A stretch of DNA of 49,663 bases from Bacteroidales bacterium UBA6244 (GCA_002440885.1 DJVY01000166.1:1-49663); one strand, 5' to 3'; counted from the first letter of the stretch, positions 1 to 8,710 are shown. The notes: generated from the letters alone by a model not told the origin. Made by a program: numbers and translations.

Positions 1-2009
1 TATTTTATCACAACCAATCTTCCCGTTTTTCTTCCGTATCCATCGGTTATTTCATACAGGTAAGTACCTGAAGATAAATCTGCAGGCAGCTCGTAGCGGC
101 ACACCATTCCATTTGCCTGAAGCCGGGTTTTTACGACAAGCTCTCCTGTAAGTCGGTATAAAGAAAGGTGAATTTCTCCCTTTGGAGGGGCACTCATAGC
201 AAACTGAATATGTGTACTCGCCGGGTTGGGATAAAGAATAAAATCCGTTTTTTGCTTCTCTACATTCCCTGAAATGAGCAGGTCGCTGTCGATCATGATG
301 GGCACTGGATAAACACCTGAAACTGTGGTCACATACAATGTATCCACAACTATATCGCCAATCAATTTTACAGGTATTTCGCATAATATGTTGAGTGAAA
401 GGCTGTCGTTCCCGGAAAGGAAAAGTGGAAGTTGTGGCATTTCTTCCACATACCATAAGAATTCCTCACCCATTTCGGTAATTGAACTGATCATCAGTCC
501 GCTGGAGGTGTTGTTAACCAGATGAAGTGGTAAACCAATCAGCATCTCCTCCATGGTGGTAAACAGCACAGAATCAGGATTAAAATCGATTCCAGGCAAG
601 GTAGCCACCTGAAATTCAAAAGGATCTGGCTGACCGATATAAGGACTAAACGACCTGCGTCCCGACGCATCGGCAGCGAATAAATAATACTCTACCAGAT
701 CGCCCTGGTTTATTCCGGTTATCGTACCCGTATAGGTATCTCCATCCACCTGAGTCATCAACGTGTGGGTGTAATCGCCTGAATTTGTTCGGTAGTAAAT
801 AAACACTGAATCCTGGTACACCGACTCGCCGCTATAAGCTATTACCTCGGCAGTTATTTCATAATGATCTGAGTAATAGATATCGCCAAGTATAGGATAA
901 TGTTTGATGTACAACATGCCGAGGTCGGCGATGCCTTTGGTGCGACAATGCAACGCATCTGTATTTTCCCAACCATTATACATCACGCCAATGATTTCGT
1001 AACCCGGCATGGCTTCTTCATACACGGCCAGAGCCTCGTCGTCCCACTGGCTCCCTGTGATGGGAACAAACACTTTTTTATTCAAAATCAGAGAGTTTGT
1101 ATAGGGAGTATTGGGATAAGTTCCGGGTGTGAACACCCTAACCACCTCATACGGATAGCCATAGGAGCTGTTGGTATTGGCAAAATAATTGGCCATGTCT
1201 TCAAAATCCTGGTATCTGTTATCTGTTGGTGGAACTTGTCCGAGCAGGATTTTTCCGGGCGAAAGGAATTTTCCCCAGCAATCGATGTGTTTGATGTAAT
1301 CACCCAGAGGATCGGAGGTGACCAAGTAAGTTGGATTGCCCAGATAATCTGAAACATAGTCGCCAACTTGCTGCTGTGTCAAGCCAGGGTTCTCCTCCCA
1401 TACCAGATCTGTGCTGGCCGCTTTTCCCATACCATCGCACATGTAATTCCCTCCTGTGCTGATCAAATTCATGCCATAGAGGTCGATGCCCAGGTTCTCG
1501 GCAACAGCGGAAGGAATGTTGTTGTCGTTGGGTCGGGGACGATTGTAAGGAAAATCAACAATTCCGGGATTTTTATCTCCGTCGAAAACAAACCAGGGAC
1601 CATAATCCCGAACCCAATAGCTATCAGTAGGCGCTATTAGAAATGCACAATTATCCAGATTAACATTACTGTTGGTATAGGTGTTTATTACAGTTTGCTG
1701 CTCTCCGGCATTGGCTACAATAGTAGTAACCAGCGTGTTTTCTGCCATTTCCCGAATCAGTTCAACGGGAACGCCAAACGGATACCTTACTAGGACACTC
1801 TGCATTTGGTCGAATTCGGCTACATTGCGGACAATGCCTGAAGGCGGATCGGTAGGAGTAAAACCACGCGACAAATCTACCTTGCTGTTCATCTCTTCCT
1901 CTGAGAGATAATGGAGTTTACGGTAATCTCGTTTTCGATCCTGAGCTACTAGTATGGAAGAGGCCATAAGAAGCCAAATTATCGCAGAAACATAAAATCG
2001 CATATACAT
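1..2009 (-). CDS. secreted peptidylarginine deiminase-like (agmatine deiminase superfamily) protein with T9SS sorting domain
   Basis: The frame read from ATG at 2009 gives about 669 residues, and its last base-pairs run off the left edge with TA as the first two bases of a probable stop. A hydrophobic signal peptide comes first. The catalytic set of the guanidino-modifying fold is present: Asp135 in RDYGPW, His241 and Asp243 in KHIDCWGKF, and Cys355 in ALHCRTKG, close to the spacing in Porphyromonas PPAD. The C-terminus starts at YPNPAS and ends GRLVVIK, a type-A T9SS sorting domain, so the product should be exported to the surface. The family converts arginine side chains or agmatine to the citrulline or carbamoyl form; the true substrate cannot be read here. 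Leader is very short (promoter element at 2026-2033). Confidence 0.88.
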   Translation of the reverse strand, partial: MYMRFYVSAIIWLLMASSILVAQDRKRDYRKLHYLSEEEMNSKVDLSRGFTPTDPPSGIVRNVAEFDQMQSVLVRYPFGVPVELIREMAENTLVTTIVANAGEQQTVINTYTNSNVNLDNCAFLIAPTDSYWVRDYGPWFVFDGDKNPGIVDFPYNRPRPNDNNIPSAVAENLGIDLYGMNLISTGGNYMCDGMGKAASTDLVWEENPGLTQQQVGDYVSDYLGNPTYLVTSDPLGDYIKHIDCWGKFLSPGKILLGQVPPTDNRYQDFEDMANYFANTNSSYGYPYEVVRVFTPGTYPNTPYTNSLILNKKVFVPITGSQWDDEALAVYEEAMPGYEIIGVMYNGWENTDALHCRTKGIADLGMLYIKHYPILGDIYYSDHYEITAEVIAYSGESVYQDSVFIYYRTNSGDYTHTLMTQVDGDTYTGTITGINQGDLVEYYLFAADASGRRSFSPYIGQPDPFEFQVATLPGIDFNPDSVLFTTMEEMLIGLPLHLVNNTSSGLMISSITEMGEEFLWYVEEMPQLPLFLSGNDSLSLNILCEIPVKLIGDIVVDTLYVTTVSGVYPVPIMIDSDLLISGNVEKQKTDFILYPNPASTHIQFAMSAPPKGEIHLSLYRLTGELVVKTRLQANGMVCRYELPADLSSGTYLYEITDGYGRKTGRLVVIK

Positions 2010-2025
2010 TTTTTTTTAAGTGGAG

Positions 2026-2033
2026 CAAAAGTA
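2026..2033 (-). promoter_or_regulatory. -7 promoter element for the deiminase gene
   Basis: TACTTTTG on the minus strand matches the Bacteroidota TAnnTTTG element and lies 16 bases before the ATG at 2009. No convincing -33 box was found. It is back to back with the tatA element at 2074-2081, so the short gap holds a divergent promoter pair. Confidence 0.5.
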
Positions 2034-2073
2034 ATCAAATGACAACAAAACTTTAGCAGAGGTTGTTTTTATT

Positions 2074-2081
2074 TATCTTTG
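2074..2081 (+). promoter_or_regulatory. -7 promoter element for tatA
   Basis: TATCTTTG fits TAnnTTTG. A transcript starting a few bases downstream would exclude the more upstream TTG at 2063 and supports the ATG at 2108 as the tatA start. Confidence 0.55.
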
Positions 2082-2107
2082 TTGCAACTTTTTTAAATGT
2101 ATACACC

Positions 2108-2317
2108 ATGAACTTACCACTAACTATTGCCTATGTTCAACATGCCGGCTGGATTGGAACGCCGGAGATAATTATCATTGTTGTTATTATCTTACTGCTT
2201 TTTGGAGGGAAAAAAATTCCTGAACTCATGCGTGGTTTAGGTAAAGGAGTGAAAGAGTTTAAGGACGGTATTGGCAATGATGAGAATAAAAAAGAAGACT
2301 CCTCAGAAAAAAAATAG
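2108..2317 (+). CDS. tatA: twin-arginine translocase subunit TatA/E
   Basis: This 69-residue protein has a short periplasmic N-terminus, the GWIGTPEIIIIVVIILLLFGGKKIPELMRGLGKG core typical of TatA (one transmembrane helix, FGGKKIPEL hinge, amphipathic helix), and a charged C-terminal tail rich in Lys, Glu and Asp. TatA oligomers form the pore of the Tat pathway that exports folded proteins with TatC. No tatB or tatC is adjacent, as is common in this phylum. ATG at 2108 was preferred over TTG 2063 because the promoter element sits between them. The gene converges on mltF, leaving only about 13 bases between stops. Confidence 0.93.
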   Translation: MNLPLTIAYVQHAGWIGTPEIIIIVVIILLLFGGKKIPELMRGLGKGVKEFKDGIGNDENKKEDSSEKK

Positions 2318-2330
2318 CAGCCCCCCTTAA

Positions 2331-3791
2331 TTACTGATTTTCATCTGATTCGTCATAGATCAAATTGACATAATGGCCGTACCGATCGGTAATTTGCCTG
2401 ACAAAATCATAAGTTTCCTGTCCGCGTAGATACCCGTAATAGACTTCGGGTTGTGTGTAATAATCTTTCTCTGAGAGCTTTAAAATAAATTGTTCTGTGT
2501 GATCTAACCATTGGTTGGCATCAAATCCGTACTTTTCTGCTAACCGGCGTGCATCAAGCACATGTCCTAATCCACTATTATACGAGGCCATAGTGAACAA
2601 TACCCGTTGAAGTGAATCGGTAATTTCAGCAGGCAGTTGTTGCTCCATGCTTTTCAGATGACTTACCCCGGCCAGTATTTGTTGCTTAGGAGTGGCCGTA
2701 GAGTCAATTCCATAGGTTTCCATCACTGATGGCATCAGCTGCATTAAGCCAAATGCTCCCGCCCAGCTGGTGACCGTGGGTTTAAACTCAGACTCCTGAT
2801 AAATTAAGGAAGCCAACAAACGCCAATCCCAATTGATAAGCGATGCCCCCTGTTGAATGAGCGAATCGTAAGGAGAAAGGTGAGCTCCTTTGTAGGAATA
2901 AAAATGACTGCGCGAAATCTGTCCCGATCGTGGATTTTTAAAATACTTATTAAAAATAAGCCTGGAAACCAAGTCGTTATTAAACTTTGTTATCCAGCTG
3001 TTAATGGTATCGGCCAAAACCAGCTGTTGAACATTTAATGCCCAGGCCACTTTTTGCGGAAAACTTAAGGGAGTTGAAACATCTAAATTGGGGTAATACC
3101 TCCGGTTGACCAAGGCAACATGTTCATCGGCAACTGTCAGGTCTATTTCGCCTGAAGCAACCGCAGTAATCAGCTGTTCTACTTCACGTTGGTCGGCAAC
3201 AACCAGAATCGAGTCAGCGATGTCATCACTTAGTTTGTACAGTTGGGTTTCGAACACTGTTCCGGCCTCCACATATATTTCCTTGTTGGCCAGATCAAGG
3301 GTAGAGCGGATCAGATGCGATTCAATTTCATCGGCTGTGGCCATTGTCCTCCACCCATCGGGTTTGCGTTGCACCAGCACCTGACGGGTGATCAGGATCG
3401 GATCGGTAAAAAGCAATTCTTTCTGTCTGCTCTTGGTCATCGTAAGTCCCATAGCTAACACATCAACTTCTCCATTCCTGAGCATTTCGATCGATTTCAA
3501 CAGGTCCTTTTCCAGAATCAGCTCTAATTCAACATCCAGGTAGGTGCATAAATTCCTGAGTAACTCATACTGATAGCCCATGGGCTCGCCACGATAAATA
3601 AAATAACTCAATGATCCGTAGTTGGTAACAGCACGTAGTTTTCCCGATTTAAACACCTGGTTGGCTTCACCATGTCCGGCTTTTGTACGGCGATCCGTGC
3701 CGTTTTCCGAAACAGAATTGTGTTGATTTGAGCACGAAAACATTGTAAATGATATCGTTATAACAAATAAGACACGCCAAAAAAACAACAT
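2331..3791 (-). CDS. mltF: MltF-like membrane-bound lytic murein transglycosylase (lipoprotein)
   Basis: The product has 486 residues. The N-terminus has a hydrophobic stretch ending in a lipobox (FTMFSC), so it is probably a lipoprotein. The first two thirds form a family-3 periplasmic solute-binding domain (FKSGKLRAVTNYG, GEVDVLAMGLT, LLFTDPIL). The last third is a goose-type lysozyme-like SLT domain with catalytic Glu333 in IYQESEF followed by GAFGLMQLMPSVME and ASYNSGLGHV. Such enzymes cleave peptidoglycan to 1,6-anhydro-muropeptides and are regulated by the sensing domain. Start chosen at ATG 3791 because it places the signal at the N-terminus; an upstream in-frame ATG at 3839 would add a non-signal extension. 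Divergent from the thioesterase gene. Confidence 0.9.
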   Translation of the reverse strand: MLFFWRVLFVITISFTMFSCSNQHNSVSENGTDRRTKAGHGEANQVFKSGKLRAVTNYGSLSYFIYRGEPMGYQYELLRNLCTYLDVELELILEKDLLKSIEMLRNGEVDVLAMGLTMTKSRQKELLFTDPILITRQVLVQRKPDGWRTMATADEIESHLIRSTLDLANKEIYVEAGTVFETQLYKLSDDIADSILVVADQREVEQLITAVASGEIDLTVADEHVALVNRRYYPNLDVSTPLSFPQKVAWALNVQQLVLADTINSWITKFNNDLVSRLIFNKYFKNPRSGQISRSHFYSYKGAHLSPYDSLIQQGASLINWDWRLLASLIYQESEFKPTVTSWAGAFGLMQLMPSVMETYGIDSTATPKQQILAGVSHLKSMEQQLPAEITDSLQRVLFTMASYNSGLGHVLDARRLAEKYGFDANQWLDHTEQFILKLSEKDYYTQPEVYYGYLRGQETYDFVRQITDRYGHYVNLIYDESDENQ

Positions 3792-3884
3792 ACCCGTACG
3801 TTTAGAGTTACTAAAGTAAACAAAAACGAACAGACTCATGTTAATTTTTCCGGGTTTTCCATTTTGGCTGATGCAACACTTTCG

Positions 3885-3915
3885 TTTGAACTGTTTAAAA
3901 TTGCTGGTATCTTTG
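3885..3915 (+). promoter_or_regulatory. complete Bacteroidota promoter (TTTG-N19-TATCTTTG) for the thioesterase gene
   Basis: TTTG at 3885-3888 and TATCTTTG at 3908-3915 are separated by exactly 19 bases, matching the -33/-7 architecture of this phylum. This places the transcript start near 3920 and decides for the GTG at 3927 as start over the TTG at 3864, which lies upstream of the promoter. Confidence 0.7.
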
Positions 3916-3926
3916 CAAAAAAAACT

Positions 3927-4649
3927 GTGGAAAAAATCTGGCGCGAACATTTTAAGGTACATTGGGACGACATTAGTTTGAACGGAGAACTTACCTTAAC
4001 AGGGCTAAACATTATGTTGCAACGGGCGGCCACCTTGCATGCCGAACATCTGGGTTTTGGCTTTTCGCAAACCAGTGTCCACAACGCCTCCTGGGTACTG
4101 TTTCGCATCAACCTGGAAATCATTAGCATGCCTCATTGGCAGGAAATGGTTTTGGTTGAAACATGGCCACGGGTTGTACAAGGTCTTGCTGCTTTTCGCG
4201 ATTTTAAAGTGACCAACTCTCAAGGAGATATTATCTGTAAAGCCACTTCAGAATGGTTCATCATCGACCTGACCAGCCGACGTCCTCAGCGTATCGACAA
4301 GTATGTGGATGTAGAAGCTTATACCTCAACCGATCAGTCGCTTACGCGAGAACTGCCCCATATCAGCCGAAATCCTGACTACCAAACCTTGTTTGAGGTG
4401 ACTCCTAAATACTCTGATATGGACATGAACGGCCATACCAATGCCCGCAAATACTTCGATTGGCTTACGGATGCCATGTATTTTAATCACCTAAAAACTA
4501 TGCCAAAGTTTGTTCAGCTTACCTATTTTAGCGAGTGTAAGCTTGGCGAACGAATTGATATTCAATACAACACTTCTGTAAAAGGCATGTATCGCGGACA
4601 AAAAACCGCCGATGACAAAACCGCTTTTGTTGCTTTGGTAGAAATGTAG
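3927..4649 (+). CDS. acyl-ACP thioesterase (FatA/FatB-like, hotdog fold)
   Basis: With a GTG start the protein is 240 residues, the usual bacterial length. It begins with HFKVHWDDISLNGELTLTGLNIMLQRAA and carries the second hotdog domain with Asn168-Gly-His170 in MDMNGHTNARKYFDWL, the catalytic Asn-x-His motif of plant FatA/B and their bacterial homologues. The enzyme hydrolyses acyl-ACP to release free fatty acid, ending chain elongation or recycling ACP. A long promoter match at 3885-3915 drives it, in the divergent gap with mltF. A possible leaderless or very short-leader transcript is implied. Confidence 0.88.
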   Translation: MEKIWREHFKVHWDDISLNGELTLTGLNIMLQRAATLHAEHLGFGFSQTSVHNASWVLFRINLEIISMPHWQEMVLVETWPRVVQGLAAFRDFKVTNSQGDIICKATSEWFIIDLTSRRPQRIDKYVDVEAYTSTDQSLTRELPHISRNPDYQTLFEVTPKYSDMDMNGHTNARKYFDWLTDAMYFNHLKTMPKFVQLTYFSECKLGERIDIQYNTSVKGMYRGQKTADDKTAFVALVEM

Positions 4650-4720
4650 TCGACTAAACCTGACCATTGGATGAGGTTTTTCGCGTATTAATCCCCCCAA
4701 CCACCAGCTTCGGATAAATT

Positions 4721-4737
4721 TCGGCCGCTTTGGCCGA
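4721..4737 (+). other. short hairpin after the thioesterase gene
   Basis: TCGGCC and GGCCGA pair perfectly around a 5-base loop. No run of T follows, so it is not a classical intrinsic terminator; it may be a 3-prime end structure or chance. Confidence 0.25.
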
Positions 4738-4785
4738 CCTATTTCCCCATTCACCGAAAGAGTTCCCCCATTAACCTAATAAGCA

Positions 4786-4816
4786 TTTACCAGCGGACGT
4801 TTTCGCAGTAGTTTTG
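4786..4816 (+). promoter_or_regulatory. promoter for the YIxDIPF repeat protein
   Basis: TAGTTTTG at 4809-4816 matches TAnnTTTG, with TTTA (one change from TTTG) at 4786-4789 at the ideal 19-base spacing. The gene start at 4853 lies about 36 bases downstream. Confidence 0.5.
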
Positions 4817-4852
4817 CTTCATAAACATTGAAACTATAAAAAATAAAATGTC

Positions 4853-5176
4853 ATGAAAACAATAATTAAATACACTTTCGCTCTCGCACTGCTAACCCTT
4901 ACTCTGTCAGCAAACGCCCTAACTCCTCCTCCAAGTGTACCTGAACTACCCGAAGAAGCATACATTAACGATATTCCGTTCAGCACCGAAGCCATTTTCG
5001 ACAGCCTGTGCGATGCCAGCTTAACAGCCTGCTTCCCTTTGGCAGAAGAAACCTACATTAATGATATCCCCTTCAATACCGAAGAAATGGCAGCCACAAG
5101 CCTGACATTTACCCTTCAGGATGAAGAATATATCGAAGATATCCCATTCGACACCAGCATTATGGCCCTTCAATAA
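4853..5176 (+). CDS. small secreted protein with three YI(N/E)DIPF repeats
   Basis: The 107-residue product has a clear signal peptide (KYTFALALLTLTLSANA, cut after about residue 22). The mature part is acidic and has three copies of the motif E-E/D-x-Y-I-N/E-D-I-P-F-x-T, with the Tyr at residues 37, 68 and 93. Two cysteines (53 and 60) sit between the first two copies. There is no other domain. I do not recognise a characterised family; I have an impression that similar short proteins occur in other Bacteroidota, but that is recollection and not checked. Its own promoter and terminator make it a monocistronic gene. Function is unknown; a surface, periplasmic binding or signalling role is only speculation. 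Confidence 0.8.
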   Translation: MKTIIKYTFALALLTLTLSANALTPPPSVPELPEEAYINDIPFSTEAIFDSLCDASLTACFPLAEETYINDIPFNTEEMAATSLTFTLQDEEYIEDIPFDTSIMALQ

Positions 5177-5204
5177 ATTACTCTATATAGCTCCTATAGC
5201 CTTT

Positions 5205-5232
5205 AAAAGCCGCCCTAACAGGCGGCTTTTAT
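5205..5232. terminator. intrinsic terminator, probably bidirectional
   Basis: AAAAGCCGCC and GGCGGCTTTT form a perfect 10-bp stem with a 6-base loop. The stem has T runs on both strands, so it can serve both the repeat-protein gene and the DUF4421 gene that ends at 5267. Confidence 0.85.
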
Positions 5233-5266
5233 TGTTTGTACAGTACTAATACAAACCCAAAACACC

Positions 5267-6319
5267 TTAAAGCTTAAACTTCCTCATCCATCCGGGTGTT
5301 TTTATGGGAAATCGGTATCCAATATAAATCCTAAGATAGGTATAGGTGTTAACGGTGTACAAGTCGCCAAAAAAATCATCAATAAACACGTCGGAAACAA
5401 AGAAAACCCCTCCATATACTTTTTTGCCATTGTAGCCTGCGGTTAGCCGCGAGTACAGCGAAGCACCCAAAGCATTGGCTGTTTGTGCACTCTGGTCATT
5501 ATAAAATTCGGTCAAACTGCGCGAATAAAGGAAACCCTGGATAAGTGCACCATGAACGTAAAACCGCTTTTTTATAACAAAGGTATGCATGTAACCCCCT
5601 GATAATCCAATTTTAAGAGAGCTTCCTGCTTTAAAATCAGGATAGTAATTTATGGTTAGCAGGGTATCGTTTAACAACAAGGGAGAGGAGGTGGCAATAT
5701 TTTCCACGTTGGCCAAAAAGCCCAGTACTGGCGATCCTGCACTGCGTTTTTGCCAGTCGATTTGCCATAGTGCTGCCGTATTTGAATACTTTCGATAGTT
5801 GAAAGTATAGTAAACGGAAACGGCTACTGCTAAACTGCTCAGGCTGTCGAAATGTGGGTAATCGGCCTGTTTTGAAAACCAGTTGGGGTCGTAATCTTCA
5901 ACATTATCCAGATAAAAACCTGTGGTGGAACGAACGAAAAAATTAAAACGAAATTTCCGTCCGGTAAAACCAAACCTGAAGGCAAACGCATCACTCTCGC
6001 CTTTTTTCTCCGGACGTAACTCCAGACCCTTAATGGTTTTGGTATACTCAAATGTAGCCCATTTGTAATCAAGCGCTATGCCATATCCGAAAGGATTGTT
6101 GGTTTTAAAAGTTAAATCATAATCGCTGTTCACGTTGGCCAGGGTTAGTCCGGTTTGCTTGTTTACCCCCACCAAAGTTAAGTGAAACAGATCGCGATAA
6201 CTCTCGATGTAACTGGTATCGTAGCGGTATGGTTGTGTTTTATGCAAGGAGTCGGCTGATGACCCCATAACCCAAAGAAAAGAGAAGAAGCAGGCAGCAA
6301 CAAAAATGGCAGTTTTCAT
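5267..6319 (-). CDS. DUF4421 family outer-membrane protein
   Basis: 350 residues with an N-terminal signal peptide. The early motif YDTSYIESYRDLFHLTLVGVNK followed by NNPFGYGIALDYKWATFEYT is the signature I associate with DUF4421. The remainder alternates aromatic and polar residues in strand-length stretches and ends with FKL, as expected of a beta-barrel in the outer membrane. No enzymatic motif is visible. Function is unknown in the family. It follows EF-G2 on the same strand, but a terminator at 6379-6412 separates them, so it is likely transcribed alone. Confidence 0.75.
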   Translation of the reverse strand: MKTAIFVAACFFSFLWVMGSSADSLHKTQPYRYDTSYIESYRDLFHLTLVGVNKQTGLTLANVNSDYDLTFKTNNPFGYGIALDYKWATFEYTKTIKGLELRPEKKGESDAFAFRFGFTGRKFRFNFFVRSTTGFYLDNVEDYDPNWFSKQADYPHFDSLSSLAVAVSVYYTFNYRKYSNTAALWQIDWQKRSAGSPVLGFLANVENIATSSPLLLNDTLLTINYYPDFKAGSSLKIGLSGGYMHTFVIKKRFYVHGALIQGFLYSRSLTEFYNDQSAQTANALGASLYSRLTAGYNGKKVYGGVFFVSDVFIDDFFGDLYTVNTYTYLRIYIGYRFPIKTPGWMRKFKL

Positions 6320-6378
6320 CTATTCGTATGTATAAGTTACGGTGTCAAACACATTTTAGCCTCTAATCAACTTTTTCC

Positions 6379-6412
6379 AAAAAAAGCGCCCTGTAGAAGG
6401 ACGCTTTTTTTA
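6379..6412 (-). terminator. intrinsic terminator downstream of the EF-G2 gene
   Basis: An A-run and GCG-CCT arm pairs with AAGGACGC and a T-run around a short loop, with one C-A mismatch. It lies 21 bases after the EF-G2 stop and is usable in both directions. Confidence 0.7.
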
Positions 6413-6433
6413 ATTTCGTAAAAGAACCAACGA

Positions 6434-8569
6434 CTAATCTTCGTCGTTTTGTGATTCTTCGTACTCTTTCAAAAGCTTTTCCTGAACATCCGTTGGAACC
6501 TGCTGATAGGCATCATATTCAAGGCTAAACGTTCCTCTACCTGAGGTAATAGCGCTTAATGAGGTGACATATTTACTCATTTCAGCACCGGGAACTTTAG
6601 CTTTTATTACCTGATTTTTTCCGGCAGCTTCCATGCCCATGATTATGGCACGACGTCCTTGCAGGTCGGTCATTACAGCGCCCATCATATCTTCCGGAAC
6701 TCTTACTTCCAAATCGTAAATAGGTTCCATAATTTTCGGGCCGGCAGCTTTAAAGGCTTCGCTGAAAGCATGACGACCGGCGAGTTTAAACGAAATTTCG
6801 TTTGAGTCGACCGGGTGCATTTTACCATCATAGACATATACCACGATGTCGCGGGCATAAGATCCGGTGAGTGGCCCTTCGGTCATGCGTTCCATAATAC
6901 CTTTTAAAATAGCAGGCATAAAACGTGCATCAATAGACCCTCCCACGATACTGTTGTGGAACATCAGCTTTCCGCCCCATGGCAAATCATGCTCTTCTGT
7001 ACCTCTGACCGGAAAATCGGTTGGGTGCTTATACCCTTCCACATAAGGTTGAATCATCAAATGAACCTCGCCAAACTGGCCTGATCCACCTGATTGCTTT
7101 TTGTGACGATAGTCGGCACGGGCTGATTTTGTAATGGTTTCGCGGTAAGGTACTTTTGGAGCAAATGTTTCTACTTCAATCTTATATACGTTTTTCAAAT
7201 ACCATTTAATGGTGTTCAAATGAAATTCGCCCTGCGATTTAATCAACATCTGTTTAAGTTCGCGCGACAATCCAACTTCGATGGTAGGATCGGTGCGGTG
7301 CATTTCATGTAGCGCTCCGGCCATTTTTTCGTCATCGGTTGAGTTTTCGGCTTTCACGGCAACGGTATACAGTTCTTTAGGAACTTTTAAGCCTGGGAAA
7401 GCATCGTCGCCAATTTTTGGATCCATCAGCGAATCACCGGTTTTAATGTCTTTAAGCTTGATGGCAATGGCTATATCACCGGCCATTACTTTGTCAACTT
7501 TTTCACGGTTTTTGCCATTCAGAACAAACAGTTGCGAAAGACGCTCTTTGTGCCCGTTACGAGGACAAATTAAGTCAGCGCTCTCGGTAAGTGTTCCGCC
7601 AAAAAGTTTGAAGAATGAAACCTCTCCCAGGTGTTGTTCGATGGAGGTTTTGAAGACAAACATAGCTACCGGATCTTGGGCTTGCGAATTAAACTCTTTT
7701 CCACCCTTCGTTTTTACAGCAGGCATTACGTCTGGCGACGGACAGGAGTTAACGATAAAGTCAAGCAGCCGTGATGTGCCCACACCATGTTTGGCAGATG
7801 AACACATAACCGGGAATATTGTTCTGGTAACCAACCCTTTTCTTATGCCTTCACGCATTTCTTCGAGAGTAAGGGTGTCGTTTTCGAAATATTTTTCCAT
7901 TAAAGCTTCGTCACCTTCAGCGGCCCTTTCAACCAATGCCAGGTGCAAATCTTCGGCTTTGTCTTTTTCAGAAGCCGGAATTTCACTCACTATAGGCTCG
8001 CCACCATTAGGATTGAAAGTAAGCTGTTTCATCAAAATCAGGTCGATCACCGTGTTAAAGCCTTCACCGCCATTTACCGGATACTGAGCTACAGTAACTT
8101 TATCACCGAAATAGTCTTTAAGCGCATTAACAGCCTCATCAAAGTTTGCACCGTGATGGTCGAGCTGATTCATGGAGAAAACTACTGGTGTATTAGCAAC
8201 CTCGGTTTGCTTCCAGGCCGTTTCGGTGGTAGCCTCAACTCCTGATTGGCCGTTGACCATCATAATGGCGGTATCGCATACACTTAAGGCAGCAATGGCC
8301 TCACCCACGAAATCGGAAAATCCCGGGACATCAAGAATGTTGATTTTTGTGTCGTTGTAGATAGTGTAGAGAAGCGAAGAGTGAACAGAATGTTGACGTT
8401 CGATTTCAATGGGTCGGTAGTCTGAAACCGTGTTGTGATCTTCAACTGATCCCCTTCTGTTAATCATTTTACCTTCGAACAGCATCGACTCGGCCATGGT
8501 TGTTTTACCGGATTTTGCTCCACCGATCAGTGCGATGTTCCTGATGTTTTTTGTGTCGTAAACCTTCAT
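6434..8569 (-). CDS. elongation factor G paralogue (EF-G2 type)
   Basis: 711 residues with the complete EF-G domain order: G domain, domain II, III, IV (ADYRHKKQSGGSGQFGEVHL, GSYARDIVVYVYDGKMHPVDS) and V (LQGRRAIIMGMEAAG). The G motifs differ from canonical EF-G. The P-loop is GGAKSGKTT (residues 16-24) in place of AHxDAGKTT, the switch II motif is DVPGF with Phe84 where the catalytic His normally lies, and G4 is NQLD (134-137). These changes match the Bacteroides EF-G2 paralogue, which has been reported to work without GTP hydrolysis. It probably acts on the ribosome alongside a canonical EF-G located elsewhere. Its promoter element at 8711-8718 leaves a leader of roughly 130 bases. Confidence 0.9.
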   Translation of the reverse strand: MKVYDTKNIRNIALIGGAKSGKTTMAESMLFEGKMINRRGSVEDHNTVSDYRPIEIERQHSVHSSLLYTIYNDTKINILDVPGFSDFVGEAIAALSVCDTAIMMVNGQSGVEATTETAWKQTEVANTPVVFSMNQLDHHGANFDEAVNALKDYFGDKVTVAQYPVNGGEGFNTVIDLILMKQLTFNPNGGEPIVSEIPASEKDKAEDLHLALVERAAEGDEALMEKYFENDTLTLEEMREGIRKGLVTRTIFPVMCSSAKHGVGTSRLLDFIVNSCPSPDVMPAVKTKGGKEFNSQAQDPVAMFVFKTSIEQHLGEVSFFKLFGGTLTESADLICPRNGHKERLSQLFVLNGKNREKVDKVMAGDIAIAIKLKDIKTGDSLMDPKIGDDAFPGLKVPKELYTVAVKAENSTDDEKMAGALHEMHRTDPTIEVGLSRELKQMLIKSQGEFHLNTIKWYLKNVYKIEVETFAPKVPYRETITKSARADYRHKKQSGGSGQFGEVHLMIQPYVEGYKHPTDFPVRGTEEHDLPWGGKLMFHNSIVGGSIDARFMPAILKGIMERMTEGPLTGSYARDIVVYVYDGKMHPVDSNEISFKLAGRHAFSEAFKAAGPKIMEPIYDLEVRVPEDMMGAVMTDLQGRRAIIMGMEAAGKNQVIKAKVPGAEMSKYVTSLSAITSGRGTFSLEYDAYQQVPTDVQEKLLKEYEESQNDED

Positions 8570-8710
8570 CCTTTATAAAATTATTAGTGTTTGTAACTTT
8601 TAAATTGTTGGGGATATTTCGTGTTCCAGAAAATTTAAAACGTGTAGGCCTTCATCGAATATCCTTATCATTCAATTGTTTAACCGACAAGCGGTTTTTA
8701 AACAAGGTGG

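Noticed and set aside
3864..3926. Extra N-terminus for the thioesterase from a TTG
   Set aside because: It lies over the promoter boxes and is not homologous to the family start, so the GTG at 3927 was used.
7281..8087. 268-codon open frame antisense to EF-G2
   Set aside because: It is the mirror of an intact, strongly motif-supported gene and shows no domain of its own.
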